A stretch of DNA of 64,000 nt, taken from contig NZ_CP109178.1 of NCBI RefSeq assembly GCF_036248255.1, positions 5,580,001-5,644,000 on the forward strand. The letters are read 5' to 3'. The DNA is from Streptomyces sp. NBC_01717. GTDB taxonomy: Bacteria; Actinomycetota; Actinomycetes; Streptomycetales; Streptomycetaceae. Below are positions 27,327 through 35,898 of this stretch, one piece after another. The first letter of the stretch is position 1. Each line of letters opens with the position of its first letter. A model generated the notes under the pieces. The model worked only from the letters and a program-made list of their open reading frames with translations. It had not been told where the DNA came from and made no database searches. A program made the translations under genes and the position numbers.

Positions 27327-29852
27327 CTACTCCGTCTTGATCGCCGTCAGCATGTTCAGCTTCGCCGCGCTACGGGCCGGCCAGAGCGAGGCCAGCACGC
27401 CCACCAGCGCTGCCAATACCAGGAAGACCGCGATCCGGTCCCACGGGATCACCAGGGCGTAGCCCGGGATGGCGGAGGCCAGCGTCCGGCCGATCGCCCA
27501 GCCGAGGAACGTACCGAGCGCGACCCCGATCACCGCACCGAAGACCGAGATGACCACGGCCTCCAGCCGGATCATGCGCTTGACCTTGCGCCGGTCCAGC
27601 CCGATCGCCCGCAGCATGCCGATCTCCTGCTGGCGCTCGAAGACCGACATCGCCAGGGTGTTGATGACTCCGAGAACCGCGATGATCAGGGCCATCGCCA
27701 ACAGCCCGTACATGATGTTCAGCGCCGTGCTGATGAAGCCGCCGAACATGTCCCGGATGTCCTGACGGTCCATCACGGACATCGCCGGGTTGTCACCCAG
27801 GGCGTCGACCACGGCCTGCTCGTTGGCCTTCGACGCGCCGCCGTCCGTCTTCAGCCAGATCTCGCGGATGTCCGGGCGGCTCTGGTGCGCGTCCAGGATG
27901 TTCTTCGGCATCAGGACGGGCGAGAGGAACTCGTTCTCCTCGTAGACCGCGCCGACCTTCAGGGTGCCCTTCTTGTCGTCGTCGTACGTCACCGGGAGCG
28001 AGGTGCCGGGCTTCCAGCCGTTGGACTTCGCGGTCTTGTCGCCGACGGCGATCTCGCCGTCGGCGAGCGAATCCAGCGAACCGGAGACCGTCTTCACGGA
28101 GAAGACCTTCTGCACATCGCCCGGCGTCACCCCGGACGCCGCGTGGTAGGTGCCCTCGACCCTGATGGAGGCTGCCTGCTGGGGCGAGACCGCGGAGACG
28201 GCGTCGGACTTCTCCAGGGCGGTGAGTGCCGACTCGTCGAGCGAGTCGCCGCTCGCCATCGAGATCATGTAGTCGGCCTTGATGTTGTCCGTCGTCATCC
28301 GGTCGACGGCCTGGCCGAGCGTGACGCCGAGCACCGAGATGCCGGTGACCAGGGTGAGGCCGATCGCGAGCGCGGAGGCCGTCGCTCCGGTACGCCGGGG
28401 GTTACGGACCGCGTTCTGCGCGGCCAGCTTGCCGGAGACGCCGAACAGCTTCTGCAGCAGCGGCCGCACCAGCGCGATGACCGGCCGCGACAGCAGCGGG
28501 ATCAGCACGATGACACCGATCAGTGCCACGAAGGCGCCGGCCCCGATGATCGTCCGGCCGTCCGAACCGGCTGCTGCACCCGCGACGATCCCGGCCGCAC
28601 CGAGCAGGGTGAGCACCCCGCCGATCGAGTTCCGTACGACCAGCGACTTGGTGGTGGCCACCGCGTGGACGCTGCTCATCGCGGCCACCGGCGCGATCTT
28701 CGCGGCGCGGCGGGCGGGCAGCCAGGCGGCCAGCACGGTGATCAGGACGCCGACGCCGAGTGCGGCACCGACCGCGACGGGGGAGATCACCAGCGGACCG
28801 GCCGGGATCTTCCCGCCGATCAGGCTCATCGCCGAGCGCAGTCCGGTGGCGAGACCGATACCGAGGAGGAAGCCGATCACCGAGGCGAGCGCGCCGACCA
28901 CGGCCGCTTCGAGCAGTACGGATCGCTTGACCTGGCGGCGGGAGGCGCCGACGGCGCGCAGCAGCGCCAGTTCCTTGGTGCGCTGGGCGACCAGCATGGT
29001 GAACGTGTTGGCGATCAGGAAGATGCCGACGAACAGGGCGATGGCAGCGAACGCGAGCAGCATCGTGTTGAGGTTGCCCAGACCGTCCTCGATCTGCTTC
29101 GCCTGCTCATCGGCGAGGGCCTTGCCGGTCCTTGCGGTGGCGTCCTTGGGCAGCAGCGGCTCCACCGCGTCCAGCAGTTTCCGGTCGGAGGAGCCGGCCG
29201 CGGCGGTGACGGTGACGTCCTGGAACCAGCCGGGCTTCAGATAGAGCTGCTGGGCGACCTGGGTGTCGAAGAGGACCAGGCTGCCGCCCGCGTTGACCGC
29301 GCCGTCCTCGGTGGTGAAGATCCCGGAGAGGGTGTACTCCTTCACCGGCCCGTTCGTGGCGACCCTTACCCGGTCGCCCACCTCGTAGGAGCCCTTCTTC
29401 GCGGTCTCCTTGTCGAGCGCGATCCGGCCGTCGCCGACCGGGCCCGTGCCGTCGACGAAGGTGTACGAGGCGTCCTTGCCGTTCGTGCCGGGGGAGAAGT
29501 TGCCGCCGGTGTTGGACCAGCCGTTGCCGATCAGCTTGCCGCCCGGGTCGGCGACCCCGGCGAAACCGGAGACCCGGCCGGTGACGGTGGCCACCCCGTC
29601 CAGGGACCGGATCTTCTTCAGTGTGGCCGCGTCGATGCCGGACGTCTTTGCGTCACGTCGGTCGGCGTGGGTGGTGACGGCGACGGCGACGTCGTCGTAA
29701 CTCTTCGCCGACTGGTTGCGGAAGGCGTTGCCGAGGGTGTCGGTGAAGACCAGGGTGCCGGAGACGAAGGCCACGCCGAGCATCACGGCGAGCACGGTCA
29801 TCAGCAGCCTGGCCTTGTGCGCGAGCACATTGCGCAGGGCGGTACGGAACAT
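27327..29852 (-). CDS. ABC transporter permease, FtsX/MacB type
   Basis: An 841-residue permease with two FtsX modules. A first helix near residue 20 (LLMTVLAVMLGVAFVSGTLVF) precedes an extracytoplasmic MacB-like domain (~45-250), three helices (~265-385), and a central pair of helices (~425-475). A second extracytoplasmic domain (~510-715) precedes the last three helices (~725-835) with the FERQQEIGMLRAIG coupling motif; RTKELALLRAVGASRRQV is its equivalent in the first half. Such proteins move lipids, peptides or antibiotics by mechanotransmission. It is translated after the ATPase gene located 70 bp upstream on the same strand. Confidence 0.93.
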   Translation of the reverse strand: MFRTALRNVLAHKARLLMTVLAVMLGVAFVSGTLVFTDTLGNAFRNQSAKSYDDVAVAVTTHADRRDAKTSGIDAATLKKIRSLDGVATVTGRVSGFAGVADPGGKLIGNGWSNTGGNFSPGTNGKDASYTFVDGTGPVGDGRIALDKETAKKGSYEVGDRVRVATNGPVKEYTLSGIFTTEDGAVNAGGSLVLFDTQVAQQLYLKPGWFQDVTVTAAAGSSDRKLLDAVEPLLPKDATARTGKALADEQAKQIEDGLGNLNTMLLAFAAIALFVGIFLIANTFTMLVAQRTKELALLRAVGASRRQVKRSVLLEAAVVGALASVIGFLLGIGLATGLRSAMSLIGGKIPAGPLVISPVAVGAALGVGVLITVLAAWLPARRAAKIAPVAAMSSVHAVATTKSLVVRNSIGGVLTLLGAAGIVAGAAAGSDGRTIIGAGAFVALIGVIVLIPLLSRPVIALVRPLLQKLFGVSGKLAAQNAVRNPRRTGATASALAIGLTLVTGISVLGVTLGQAVDRMTTDNIKADYMISMASGDSLDESALTALEKSDAVSAVSPQQAASIRVEGTYHAASGVTPGDVQKVFSVKTVSGSLDSLADGEIAVGDKTAKSNGWKPGTSLPVTYDDDKKGTLKVGAVYEENEFLSPVLMPKNILDAHQSRPDIREIWLKTDGGASKANEQAVVDALGDNPAMSVMDRQDIRDMFGGFISTALNIMYGLLAMALIIAVLGVINTLAMSVFERQQEIGMLRAIGLDRRKVKRMIRLEAVVISVFGAVIGVALGTFLGWAIGRTLASAIPGYALVIPWDRIAVFLVLAALVGVLASLWPARSAAKLNMLTAIKTE

Positions 29853-29922
29853 GTCTGTCAGTCCTGGGATGGGGTCCGAAGCGGGAACGGGGAAGGCGGT
29901 GGGTGCGCAGCTGGAAGGGTGC

Positions 29923-30693
29923 TCAGCTGGTGCGGCCCTTGGAGTCGAACGCCTTCATCCGGTCCAGCACCCCGTCCGCGGTGGGACGCACCATCTGGTC
30001 GACGATCGCCCCGTCCGCGAGGAAGATCACCCGGTCCGCGTAGGAGGCGGCGACCGGGTCGTGCGTCACCATCACCACGGTCTGGCCCAGCTCGCGCACC
30101 GAGTTGCGCAGGAAGCCCAGGACTTCCGCGCCGGAGCGGGAGTCCAGGTTCCCGGTCGGCTCGTCACCGAAGATGATCTCCGGCCGGGAGGCCAGGGCGC
30201 GGGCCACTGCGACGCGCTGCTGCTGGCCGCCGGAGAGTTCGGTCGGCCGGTGCTTCAGCCGGTCGGACAGGCCCACCATGTCGATCACGCCACGCAGCCA
30301 GTCGGCGTCCGGCTTACGGCCCGCGATGTCCATCGGCAGGGTGATGTTCTCCAGTGCGGTCAGCGTCGGCAGCAGGTTGAACGCCTGGAAGATGAAACCG
30401 ATCTTGTCCCGGCGCAGCTGGGTGAGCTGCTTGTCCTTGAGGGAACCGAGCTCCGTCTCGCCCAGCCGTACCGAACCGCTGCTGAAGCTGTCGAGGCCGG
30501 CCACGCAGTGCATCAGCGTGGACTTGCCGGAGCCCGACGGGCCCATGATCGCGGTGAACTCACCCTGCGGGAAGTCCACGGTGACCCGGTCCAGGGCGGT
30601 CACCTTGGTCTCGCCCTCTCCGTAGATCTTCGACAGTTCCGTGGCGCGGGCGGCCACCGCGGTGGCGCGGTGAGCGGTGGACATGGTGGTCAC
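29923..30693 (-). CDS. ABC transporter ATP-binding protein, MacB/LolD type
   Basis: A 256-residue ATPase partner of the FtsX-like permease. Walker A GPSGSGKST (~51-59), Q-loop FQAFNLLPTLTALEN, signature LSGGQQQR (~153-160), Walker B IIFGDEPTGNLD (~172-183) and the H-switch MVTHD are all present. GTG at 30693 is chosen because it has AGGAG six bases upstream on the minus strand; ATG 30684 three codons later is an alternative. The pair forms a two-gene operon with no periplasmic adaptor, as usual for Gram-positive antimicrobial-resistance or envelope-stress exporters. Confidence 0.94.
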   Translation of the reverse strand: MTTMSTAHRATAVAARATELSKIYGEGETKVTALDRVTVDFPQGEFTAIMGPSGSGKSTLMHCVAGLDSFSSGSVRLGETELGSLKDKQLTQLRRDKIGFIFQAFNLLPTLTALENITLPMDIAGRKPDADWLRGVIDMVGLSDRLKHRPTELSGGQQQRVAVARALASRPEIIFGDEPTGNLDSRSGAEVLGFLRNSVRELGQTVVMVTHDPVAASYADRVIFLADGAIVDQMVRPTADGVLDRMKAFDSKGRTS

Positions 30694-30936
30694 GGGAGAC
30701 TCCTGGGTCGGGGCTCGGTTCAGGTACGGGGCCTTCTGCAAGGCACCGCTTCATCCTCTCCGCCGATTCGCCGCCGGTCGTCAGCCCCCGTGCCCGTTCC
30801 GGAGGCCCTCTTGAGTCGCATCGGCGGGGTACGCGCGTCCTCCTGCGGTATGACGGCGACCCCGAGGCAGTAGCACGCACGTCACGTGCGGGACGTCACC
30901 TCCGGCACGTCGCGCCGGCCGCCCCGCACCCGGCGG
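30694..30936. other. Gap between the ABC operon and the LacI gene
   Basis: No gene is seen. It should contain the promoter of the minus-strand ABC operon, but I find no convincing -35/-10 pair. The palindrome CGCACG-TCA-CGTGCG near 30875 is a possible protein site or part of the LacI gene terminator. Confidence 0.4.
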
Positions 30937-31956
30937 TCAGCGCGGCGGCGCCGTGGAGCCGCGCGGGACGAGGCGGGCGGCGGAATCCTCGAATCCGGGT
31001 GCGCTGCCCTCCGTGACCAGCGCCATCAGCGTGCGCGCCGCATGACTTCCGTACGCCGGGATGTCCCGGCTCAGCGCGGTCAGTGGTGGCCGGACCACCC
31101 GGGAGAGCTGGGAGTCGTCCCAGGCGACCAGGGAGAGGTCGCCGGGGACGTCGAGCCCCATCTCCTGGGCGACCGAGAGACCGGCCACGGCCATGATGTC
31201 GTTGTCGTAGATGACGGCGGTGGGCCGCGCGGCGGAGCTGATCAGCCGCCGCGTGGCATGTGCCCCGTCGTCGCCGGAGTAGTCGGTGTGGACGATCAGC
31301 GGTTCGCCCAGACCCAGTTCGGTGCAGATCTCGCGCTGGGCCCGGTCGCGCAGCTGCGTGTGGATCAGATCGGGGAGCCCCGCCACCCGGGCGACGGACC
31401 GGTGGCCCAGCGCGGTCAGATACGTGAGGGTGTCGCGCACCGCCGCTGCGTCGTCCGACCATACGGAGGTGAGCGGGCCGGCCGCCGAGGGGTGGCCGAT
31501 CACCACGGCAGGCATCCCGAGTTCGGCGACGCCCTCGATCCTCGGGTCGGGGCTGCGCAGGTCGGCGAGGAACACCCCGTCCACCCGGCCCTCGCCCCAC
31601 CAGCGGCGGTACACCTCCAGCTCCTGCACCGGATCGTTGACGACCTGGAGCAGCAGGGCGCAGCCCCGCGCGGAGAGCTCGCTCTCGATGCCGCTGATCA
31701 GCTCCATGAAGAACGGCTCCATGCCGAGCAGCCGGGCGGGCCGGCACAGCGCGAGGCCGACGGCGTCGGCGCGGGCCCGGGTGAGGGCGCGGGCGGCGCT
31801 GTTGGGCCGCCAACCGATCTCCTGCGCGATGGCTTTGATCGAGGCGCGGGTCGCCGGGGAGACCCCCGGCCGGTCGTTCAGCGCGTACGACACCGCGACC
31901 TTGGAGACCCCGGCGCGGCGCGCGATGTCCGCGATCGTAGGACGGTGTTTGGGCAT
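30937..31956 (-). CDS. LacI family transcriptional repressor
   Basis: A 339-residue sugar-responsive repressor. The LacI HTH with hinge (residues 5-58, TIADIARRAGVSKVAVSYAL and NSAARAL) precedes a periplasmic-binding-protein-like effector domain (~62-330) with YDNDIMAVAGLSVAQEMGLD and SLVAWDDSQLSRVVRPPLTAL. The start is ATG 31956, with GAGG upstream on the minus strand; ATG 31992 would add 12 residues. It is divergent from an Opp-type transporter/beta-mannosidase operon whose promoter region holds a CebR-like operator, so it is the likely repressor of that operon, induced by a manno- or gluco-oligosaccharide. Confidence 0.93.
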   Translation of the reverse strand: MPKHRPTIADIARRAGVSKVAVSYALNDRPGVSPATRASIKAIAQEIGWRPNSAARALTRARADAVGLALCRPARLLGMEPFFMELISGIESELSARGCALLLQVVNDPVQELEVYRRWWGEGRVDGVFLADLRSPDPRIEGVAELGMPAVVIGHPSAAGPLTSVWSDDAAAVRDTLTYLTALGHRSVARVAGLPDLIHTQLRDRAQREICTELGLGEPLIVHTDYSGDDGAHATRRLISSAARPTAVIYDNDIMAVAGLSVAQEMGLDVPGDLSLVAWDDSQLSRVVRPPLTALSRDIPAYGSHAARTLMALVTEGSAPGFEDSAARLVPRGSTAPPR

Positions 31957-31965
31957 GCGACCTCG

Positions 31966-32137
31966 CTTAACCGGTTCCTGTTCCTCAGCCATCCTAACGA
32001 CCGATTCTGCCGCCCTGCGATCTCCTGGAGAAGGTCGATGATCGCTCAACTTGCCTGAAAACAAAAGGGATGGGAGCGCTCCCGCTCTCTTGACACGGCC
32101 TCTCGGCGGTCTTAACTTCACGGCACTTACCCGGTTC
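31966..32137. promoter_or_regulatory. Divergent LacI/transporter control region with operator and promoter
   Basis: Three elements are visible. First is the perfect palindrome GGGAGCGCTCCC (32072-32083, within TGGGAGCGCTCCCG), nearly identical to the CebR-class operator. Second is a strong plus-strand promoter, TTGACA (32090-32095), 17 nt, TAACTT (32113-32118). Third are two same-strand copies of CTTAmCCGGTTC (31966-31977, holding the palindrome AACCGGTT, and 32126-32137) that flank the region. The operator ends 6 bp before the -35, where bound repressor would hinder polymerase. Confidence 0.75.
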
Positions 32138-32179
32138 AGTAACTCCGCTCGGCAGGGATGGCGGGGAAAGGGAGAGATG

Positions 32180-33916
32180 ATGGGTACGGGATTCCGGGGA
32201 CGGATCGCGACCACGCTCGCCGTGATCGGACTCGCCGCCACCGCGTGCACGGGAGGCGGCTCCTCGTCGGGTGGATCGGGCGGCTCCGGCGGCGGTTCGG
32301 GCGGCGCGCTTCCGCGTAACGAGACGCTCTACACGACCGGTACGCAGTGGGGGCCGCCGGCCAACTACAACCCGCTGCACGACTGGGACCACGCGACCGG
32401 CACCAAGGGGCTGGTCTACGAGACGCTGTTCCACTTCGACCCCGAGGCGGGCAAGCTGACGCCCTGGCTGGCCCGGTCGGGCAGCTGGACCGACGACAGG
32501 ACCTATGAGCTGAAGCTGCGACCGGGCATCACCTGGTCCGACGGCAAGCCGCTCACCGCTGAGGACGTCGCCTACTCCTACGGGATCGGCAAGATCGAGG
32601 CGTCGTCCTTCCACAACCTGTGGACCTGGCTCGACAAGGCGGAGGCGGTGGACGCCACCACCGTCCGCTTCACCTTCAAGCAGGCCCGGTACCAGGAATG
32701 GGACTTCACCCTCTACGGCCGCCCGATCGTCCCTGAGCACATCTGGAGCAAGCGCTCCGACAAGGAAGTCCTCGACGGTGTCAACGACAAGCCGGTCGGG
32801 ACCGGGGCGTACACCCTCAAGAGCCACACCCAGGACCGTGTCGTGTGGCAGCGGCGCGACGACTGGTGGGGTGCCAAGGCGCTCGGCATGAAGCCGGCCC
32901 CCCGCTACATCGTCGACGTCTCCAACCCCAGCAACGAAGTGGTCATCGGCCAGCTGGGCCAGGGCCAGCTGGACCTGAGCAACAACTTCCTGCCGGGCGC
33001 CTCCTCGCTGATCAAGAGCAAGAAGGTCGTCTCGTACTACGACAAGCCGCCCTACATGCTCTCCGCCAACACCGCCTGGCTGGTGCCCAACACCAAGAAG
33101 AAGCCGATGAACGACGCGGCCTTCCGCAAGGCGCTCGCCGCGTCCGTCGACGTCGGGAAGATCGTCAAGGGGGTGTACGGAGAGCTGGTCAAGCCCGCCG
33201 ACCCGACCGGACTGCTCCCGCAGTGGAACCAGTTCGTCGACCAGGGCCTGGTGGCGAAGGAGGGCTTCTCCTACGACACGGGCAAGGCCAAGCAGATTCT
33301 CGCCGACGCCGGGTACAAGGACACCGACGGCGACGGGTTCGTGGAGAACACGGACGGCTCGAAGATCAGCCTCAAGCTGGCCGTGCCGACCGGCTGGACC
33401 GACTGGATGGAGGCCGCGAAGGTCATCGCCGCCTCGGGCAAGGCCGCGGGCATCCGGATCACCACCGAGTTCCCCGACCAGAACGCCCTCAACGAGCAGC
33501 GCGGCAAGGGCGATTTCGACCTCGTCATCAACAACGAGCGCCAGCTCTCCAACACCCCGTGGACGTACTACGAGTACATGTTCCAGCTGCCGGTCCAGAA
33601 GCAGCAGAACACGGTCAACTTCGGCCGGTACGAGAACAAGGAAGCCTGGAAGCTGGTGCAGCAGCTCGGCGGGGTGAAGACCGACGACACCGAGGGCATG
33701 AAGCAGGTCATCTCCAAGATCCAGGACATCCAGCTCAAGGAGATGCCGGTCATCCCGCTCTGGTACAACGGCCTCTGGTCGCAGTCCACCACCGGGACCT
33801 GGACCAACTGGCCGTCGGACGCCTCGGGAGCGCCCAAGTACGCCCCCGCCCTGTGGCGCAACTGGCTGGAGATGGGCGGCTTTGAAGCGCTCACGCAGCT
33901 CAAGCCTGCCAAGTGA
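32180..33916 (+). CDS. Opp-family solute-binding lipoprotein (SBP_bac_5), probably for oligosaccharides
   Basis: A 578-residue lipoprotein receptor. A short signal peptide ends in AATAC (Cys 23), a slightly atypical lipobox, followed by a Gly/Ser tether (~24-45). The SBP_bac_5 body has TWSDGKPLTAEDVAYSYGIG and RKALAASVDVGKIVKGVYGE. The family mostly binds peptides, but a subgroup binds cello- and manno-oligosaccharides (Thermotoga CbtA/ManE type). The linked LacI repressor and beta-mannosidase favour a manno-oligosaccharide here (inferred). ATG 32180 is chosen over 32177 because AAAGGGAG is 5 nt away rather than 2. Confidence 0.9.
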   Translation: MGTGFRGRIATTLAVIGLAATACTGGGSSSGGSGGSGGGSGGALPRNETLYTTGTQWGPPANYNPLHDWDHATGTKGLVYETLFHFDPEAGKLTPWLARSGSWTDDRTYELKLRPGITWSDGKPLTAEDVAYSYGIGKIEASSFHNLWTWLDKAEAVDATTVRFTFKQARYQEWDFTLYGRPIVPEHIWSKRSDKEVLDGVNDKPVGTGAYTLKSHTQDRVVWQRRDDWWGAKALGMKPAPRYIVDVSNPSNEVVIGQLGQGQLDLSNNFLPGASSLIKSKKVVSYYDKPPYMLSANTAWLVPNTKKKPMNDAAFRKALAASVDVGKIVKGVYGELVKPADPTGLLPQWNQFVDQGLVAKEGFSYDTGKAKQILADAGYKDTDGDGFVENTDGSKISLKLAVPTGWTDWMEAAKVIAASGKAAGIRITTEFPDQNALNEQRGKGDFDLVINNERQLSNTPWTYYEYMFQLPVQKQQNTVNFGRYENKEAWKLVQQLGGVKTDDTEGMKQVISKIQDIQLKEMPVIPLWYNGLWSQSTTGTWTNWPSDASGAPKYAPALWRNWLEMGGFEALTQLKPAK

Positions 33917-33940
33917 CACGGCCGTTCTGATTCCATGACC

Positions 33941-33984
33941 GCCCCGCCGTGCGCGCGCCCTGGCCGCTGTCCGCACGGCGGGGC
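33941..33984 (+). other. Stable stem-loop between solute-binding protein and permease genes
   Basis: GCCCCGCCGTGCG (33941-33953) and CGCACGGCGGGGC (33972-33984) form a perfect 13-bp stem with an 18-nt loop. It ends just before the permease ribosome-binding site. Such hairpins often protect the upstream binding-protein mRNA and/or attenuate permease expression. Confidence 0.7.
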
Positions 33985-34002
33985 TCTCCCCGGGGAGCCC
34001 CC

Positions 34003-34998
34003 TTGCGCCGCTACTTCGCCAGAAAACTCCTGATCTATGCGCTGACCTTCGTCGTCGCCGTCACCGTCAACTGGATGATCCCGCGCTTCATGCCGGGTGA
34101 CCCGGTGTCGGCCATGGTGGCCCGCGCCCGGGTCTCCCAGCCCGAGGCCGTGGAGGCGATGCGCTCCTACTACAACGATCTGTTCGGCTTCGACGAGCCG
34201 GTCTGGCAGCAGTATCTGCACTTCTGGAGCGCCCTCCTGCGGGGCGACTTCGGGCTTTCCATCTGGGTCTTCCCCAAACCCGTCGCCGACGTCCTGCTCG
34301 ACGCGCTCCCGTACACCCTGGGTCTGATGATCCCGGCCATCCTGCTCAGCTGGTTCGTCGGCAACTGGGCCGGCGCCCTCGCGGCCCGCCGCAAGGTCCT
34401 GGACAACACACTGCTCCCGGCCGGATATCTGCTGACCGCGATGCCGTACATGTGGATCGCCGTCATCCTCGCCTGGGCGCTGGGCTCCAAGGCCGGCTGG
34501 TTCCCCCTCTCGGGCGGCTACAGCCTGAACATCCAGCCGAGCTACAGCATCGACTTCGCCGTGGACCTGCTGCAGCACTGGGTGCTGCCCTTCCTCTCCC
34601 TCTTCCTGGTCGCGCTCGGCGGCTGGGCGATCGGCATGCGCAACATGATCATTTACGAGCTGGAGTCCGACTACTCGTCCTATCTGTCGGCCCTCGGCGC
34701 ACCGCAGCGCCTCATCCGCCGCTACGCCTTCCGCAACGCCGTACTGCCCCAGATCACCGGCCTCGCACTCCAGTTGGGCGTCCTGGTGGCCGGAGCGCTC
34801 GTGACCGAGATCGTCTTCGCCTATCCCGGCCTCGGTTCGCTCATCCTGGCGGCGATCCAGAACCAGGACTTCTTCCTGCTCCAGGGAGCCTTCCTGTTCA
34901 TCGTCATCGGAGTGCTGATCGCCAACTTCCTCATCGACATCGTGTACGTCGTCGTCGACCCCCGTACCCGTACCGGCATGGCAGGAGGCCAGTCGTGA
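34003..34998 (+). CDS. Opp/Dpp-type ABC permease, first subunit
   Basis: A 331-residue DppB-like inner-membrane permease. The N-terminal RRYFARKLLIYALTFVVAVT gives helix 1, then a large outer loop with MPGDPVSAMVAR and LFGFDEPVWQQYLHFW, and five more helices. The EAA coupling loop is SALGAPQRLIRRYAFRNAVLP (about residues 228-248). I chose TTG 34003, with GGGGAG five bases upstream, over an ATG at 33949 that lies inside the hairpin. Its stop overlaps the next gene's start (GTGA). Confidence 0.92.
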   Translation: MRRYFARKLLIYALTFVVAVTVNWMIPRFMPGDPVSAMVARARVSQPEAVEAMRSYYNDLFGFDEPVWQQYLHFWSALLRGDFGLSIWVFPKPVADVLLDALPYTLGLMIPAILLSWFVGNWAGALAARRKVLDNTLLPAGYLLTAMPYMWIAVILAWALGSKAGWFPLSGGYSLNIQPSYSIDFAVDLLQHWVLPFLSLFLVALGGWAIGMRNMIIYELESDYSSYLSALGAPQRLIRRYAFRNAVLPQITGLALQLGVLVAGALVTEIVFAYPGLGSLILAAIQNQDFFLLQGAFLFIVIGVLIANFLIDIVYVVVDPRTRTGMAGGQS

Positions 34999-35894
34999 GC
35001 ACCGTGCCCGAACCGGCCACCGACACCGTCGCCGCACCCGCGCCCCAGCCCACCCGCGAGACGCTCCACTACGCCCTGCGCAACCCCAAACTGCTCGTCG
35101 GCTTCACGGTCGTCGCGCTGCTCCTGGTCGTCGGCATCATCGGCCCGCCGCTGCTCGACAACGCCGACCCCAACGAGTACGTGGGACCGCAGGCCGCACC
35201 GCCGGACGGGACGTACTGGATGGGCACCACCACCTTCGGTCAGGACGTGTACGCGCAGTTCGTGCACGGACTGCGCGCCACCTTCCTGGTGGGCGTCGTC
35301 GGCGGAGCCATCGCCGCCGTCATCGCCATGCTCGTCGGATTCCTCGCCGGCTACCGCGGCGGAGTCGTCGACGAGATCCTCAACATGGTCACCAACGTGG
35401 TGCTGGTCCTGCCCGCTCTCGCCGTCCTGCTGATCATCAACGCCTATCTCGGGGTGCGGTCCGTCGCCGTGCAGGGATTGTTCATCGGACTCACCTCATG
35501 GCCGTGGGCGGCGCGCGCGATCCGTGCGCAGACCTTCTCGCTGCGCACCCGGGAGTTCGTCGACCTGGCCCGGCTCAGCGGATGCTCCACCTGGCGGATC
35601 GTCTTCCGCGAGATCGCGCCCAACATGAGCTCGTACCTCTTCATGATGTTCATCCTGCTCTTCGGCGGCTCCATCCTGATCGCCTCCTCACTGGACTTCA
35701 TCGGGCTCGGCCCCACCGAGGGCGTCTCGCTCGGACTGATGCTGCAGAGCGCGCAGCAGTGGAGCGCACTCCAACTCGGCATGTGGTGGTGGTTCGTTCC
35801 GCCCGGTGCCGGGATCACCGCGATCGTGGGCGCGCTCTACGTCGCCAATGTCGGCCTCGACGAGGTCTTCAACCCGAAGCTGAGGGAGGCCTGA
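34995..35894 (+). CDS. Opp/Dpp-type ABC permease, second subunit
   Basis: A 299-residue DppC-like permease. A cytoplasmic Pro/Ala-rich start (1-22) precedes the first helix (~36-58) and the outer loop WMGTTTFGQDVYAQFVHGLR typical of OppC. Four or five more helices follow, with the EAA motif ARLSGCSTWRIVFREIAPNM (~194-213). It pairs with the upstream subunit to form the translocation pore. The start is GTG 34995, behind GCAGGAGG and overlapping the preceding stop by 4 nt. Confidence 0.92.
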   Translation: MSTVPEPATDTVAAPAPQPTRETLHYALRNPKLLVGFTVVALLLVVGIIGPPLLDNADPNEYVGPQAAPPDGTYWMGTTTFGQDVYAQFVHGLRATFLVGVVGGAIAAVIAMLVGFLAGYRGGVVDEILNMVTNVVLVLPALAVLLIINAYLGVRSVAVQGLFIGLTSWPWAARAIRAQTFSLRTREFVDLARLSGCSTWRIVFREIAPNMSSYLFMMFILLFGGSILIASSLDFIGLGPTEGVSLGLMLQSAQQWSALQLGMWWWFVPPGAGITAIVGALYVANVGLDEVFNPKLREA

Positions 35895-35898
35895 ACAC

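Noticed and set aside
27276..30176. A 966-codon open frame on the plus strand opposite the ABC permease and ATPase genes
   Set aside because: Shadow of the GC-biased minus-strand genes: Arg/Asp/Gly/His-rich low-complexity translation, no domain, no ribosome site. The minus strand holds complete FtsX and ATPase families.
30937..32250. Longer LacI frame extending through the divergent promoter region
   Set aside because: The added ~98 residues overlap the operator and promoter; the LacI HTH begins at the ATG 31956 (or 31992).
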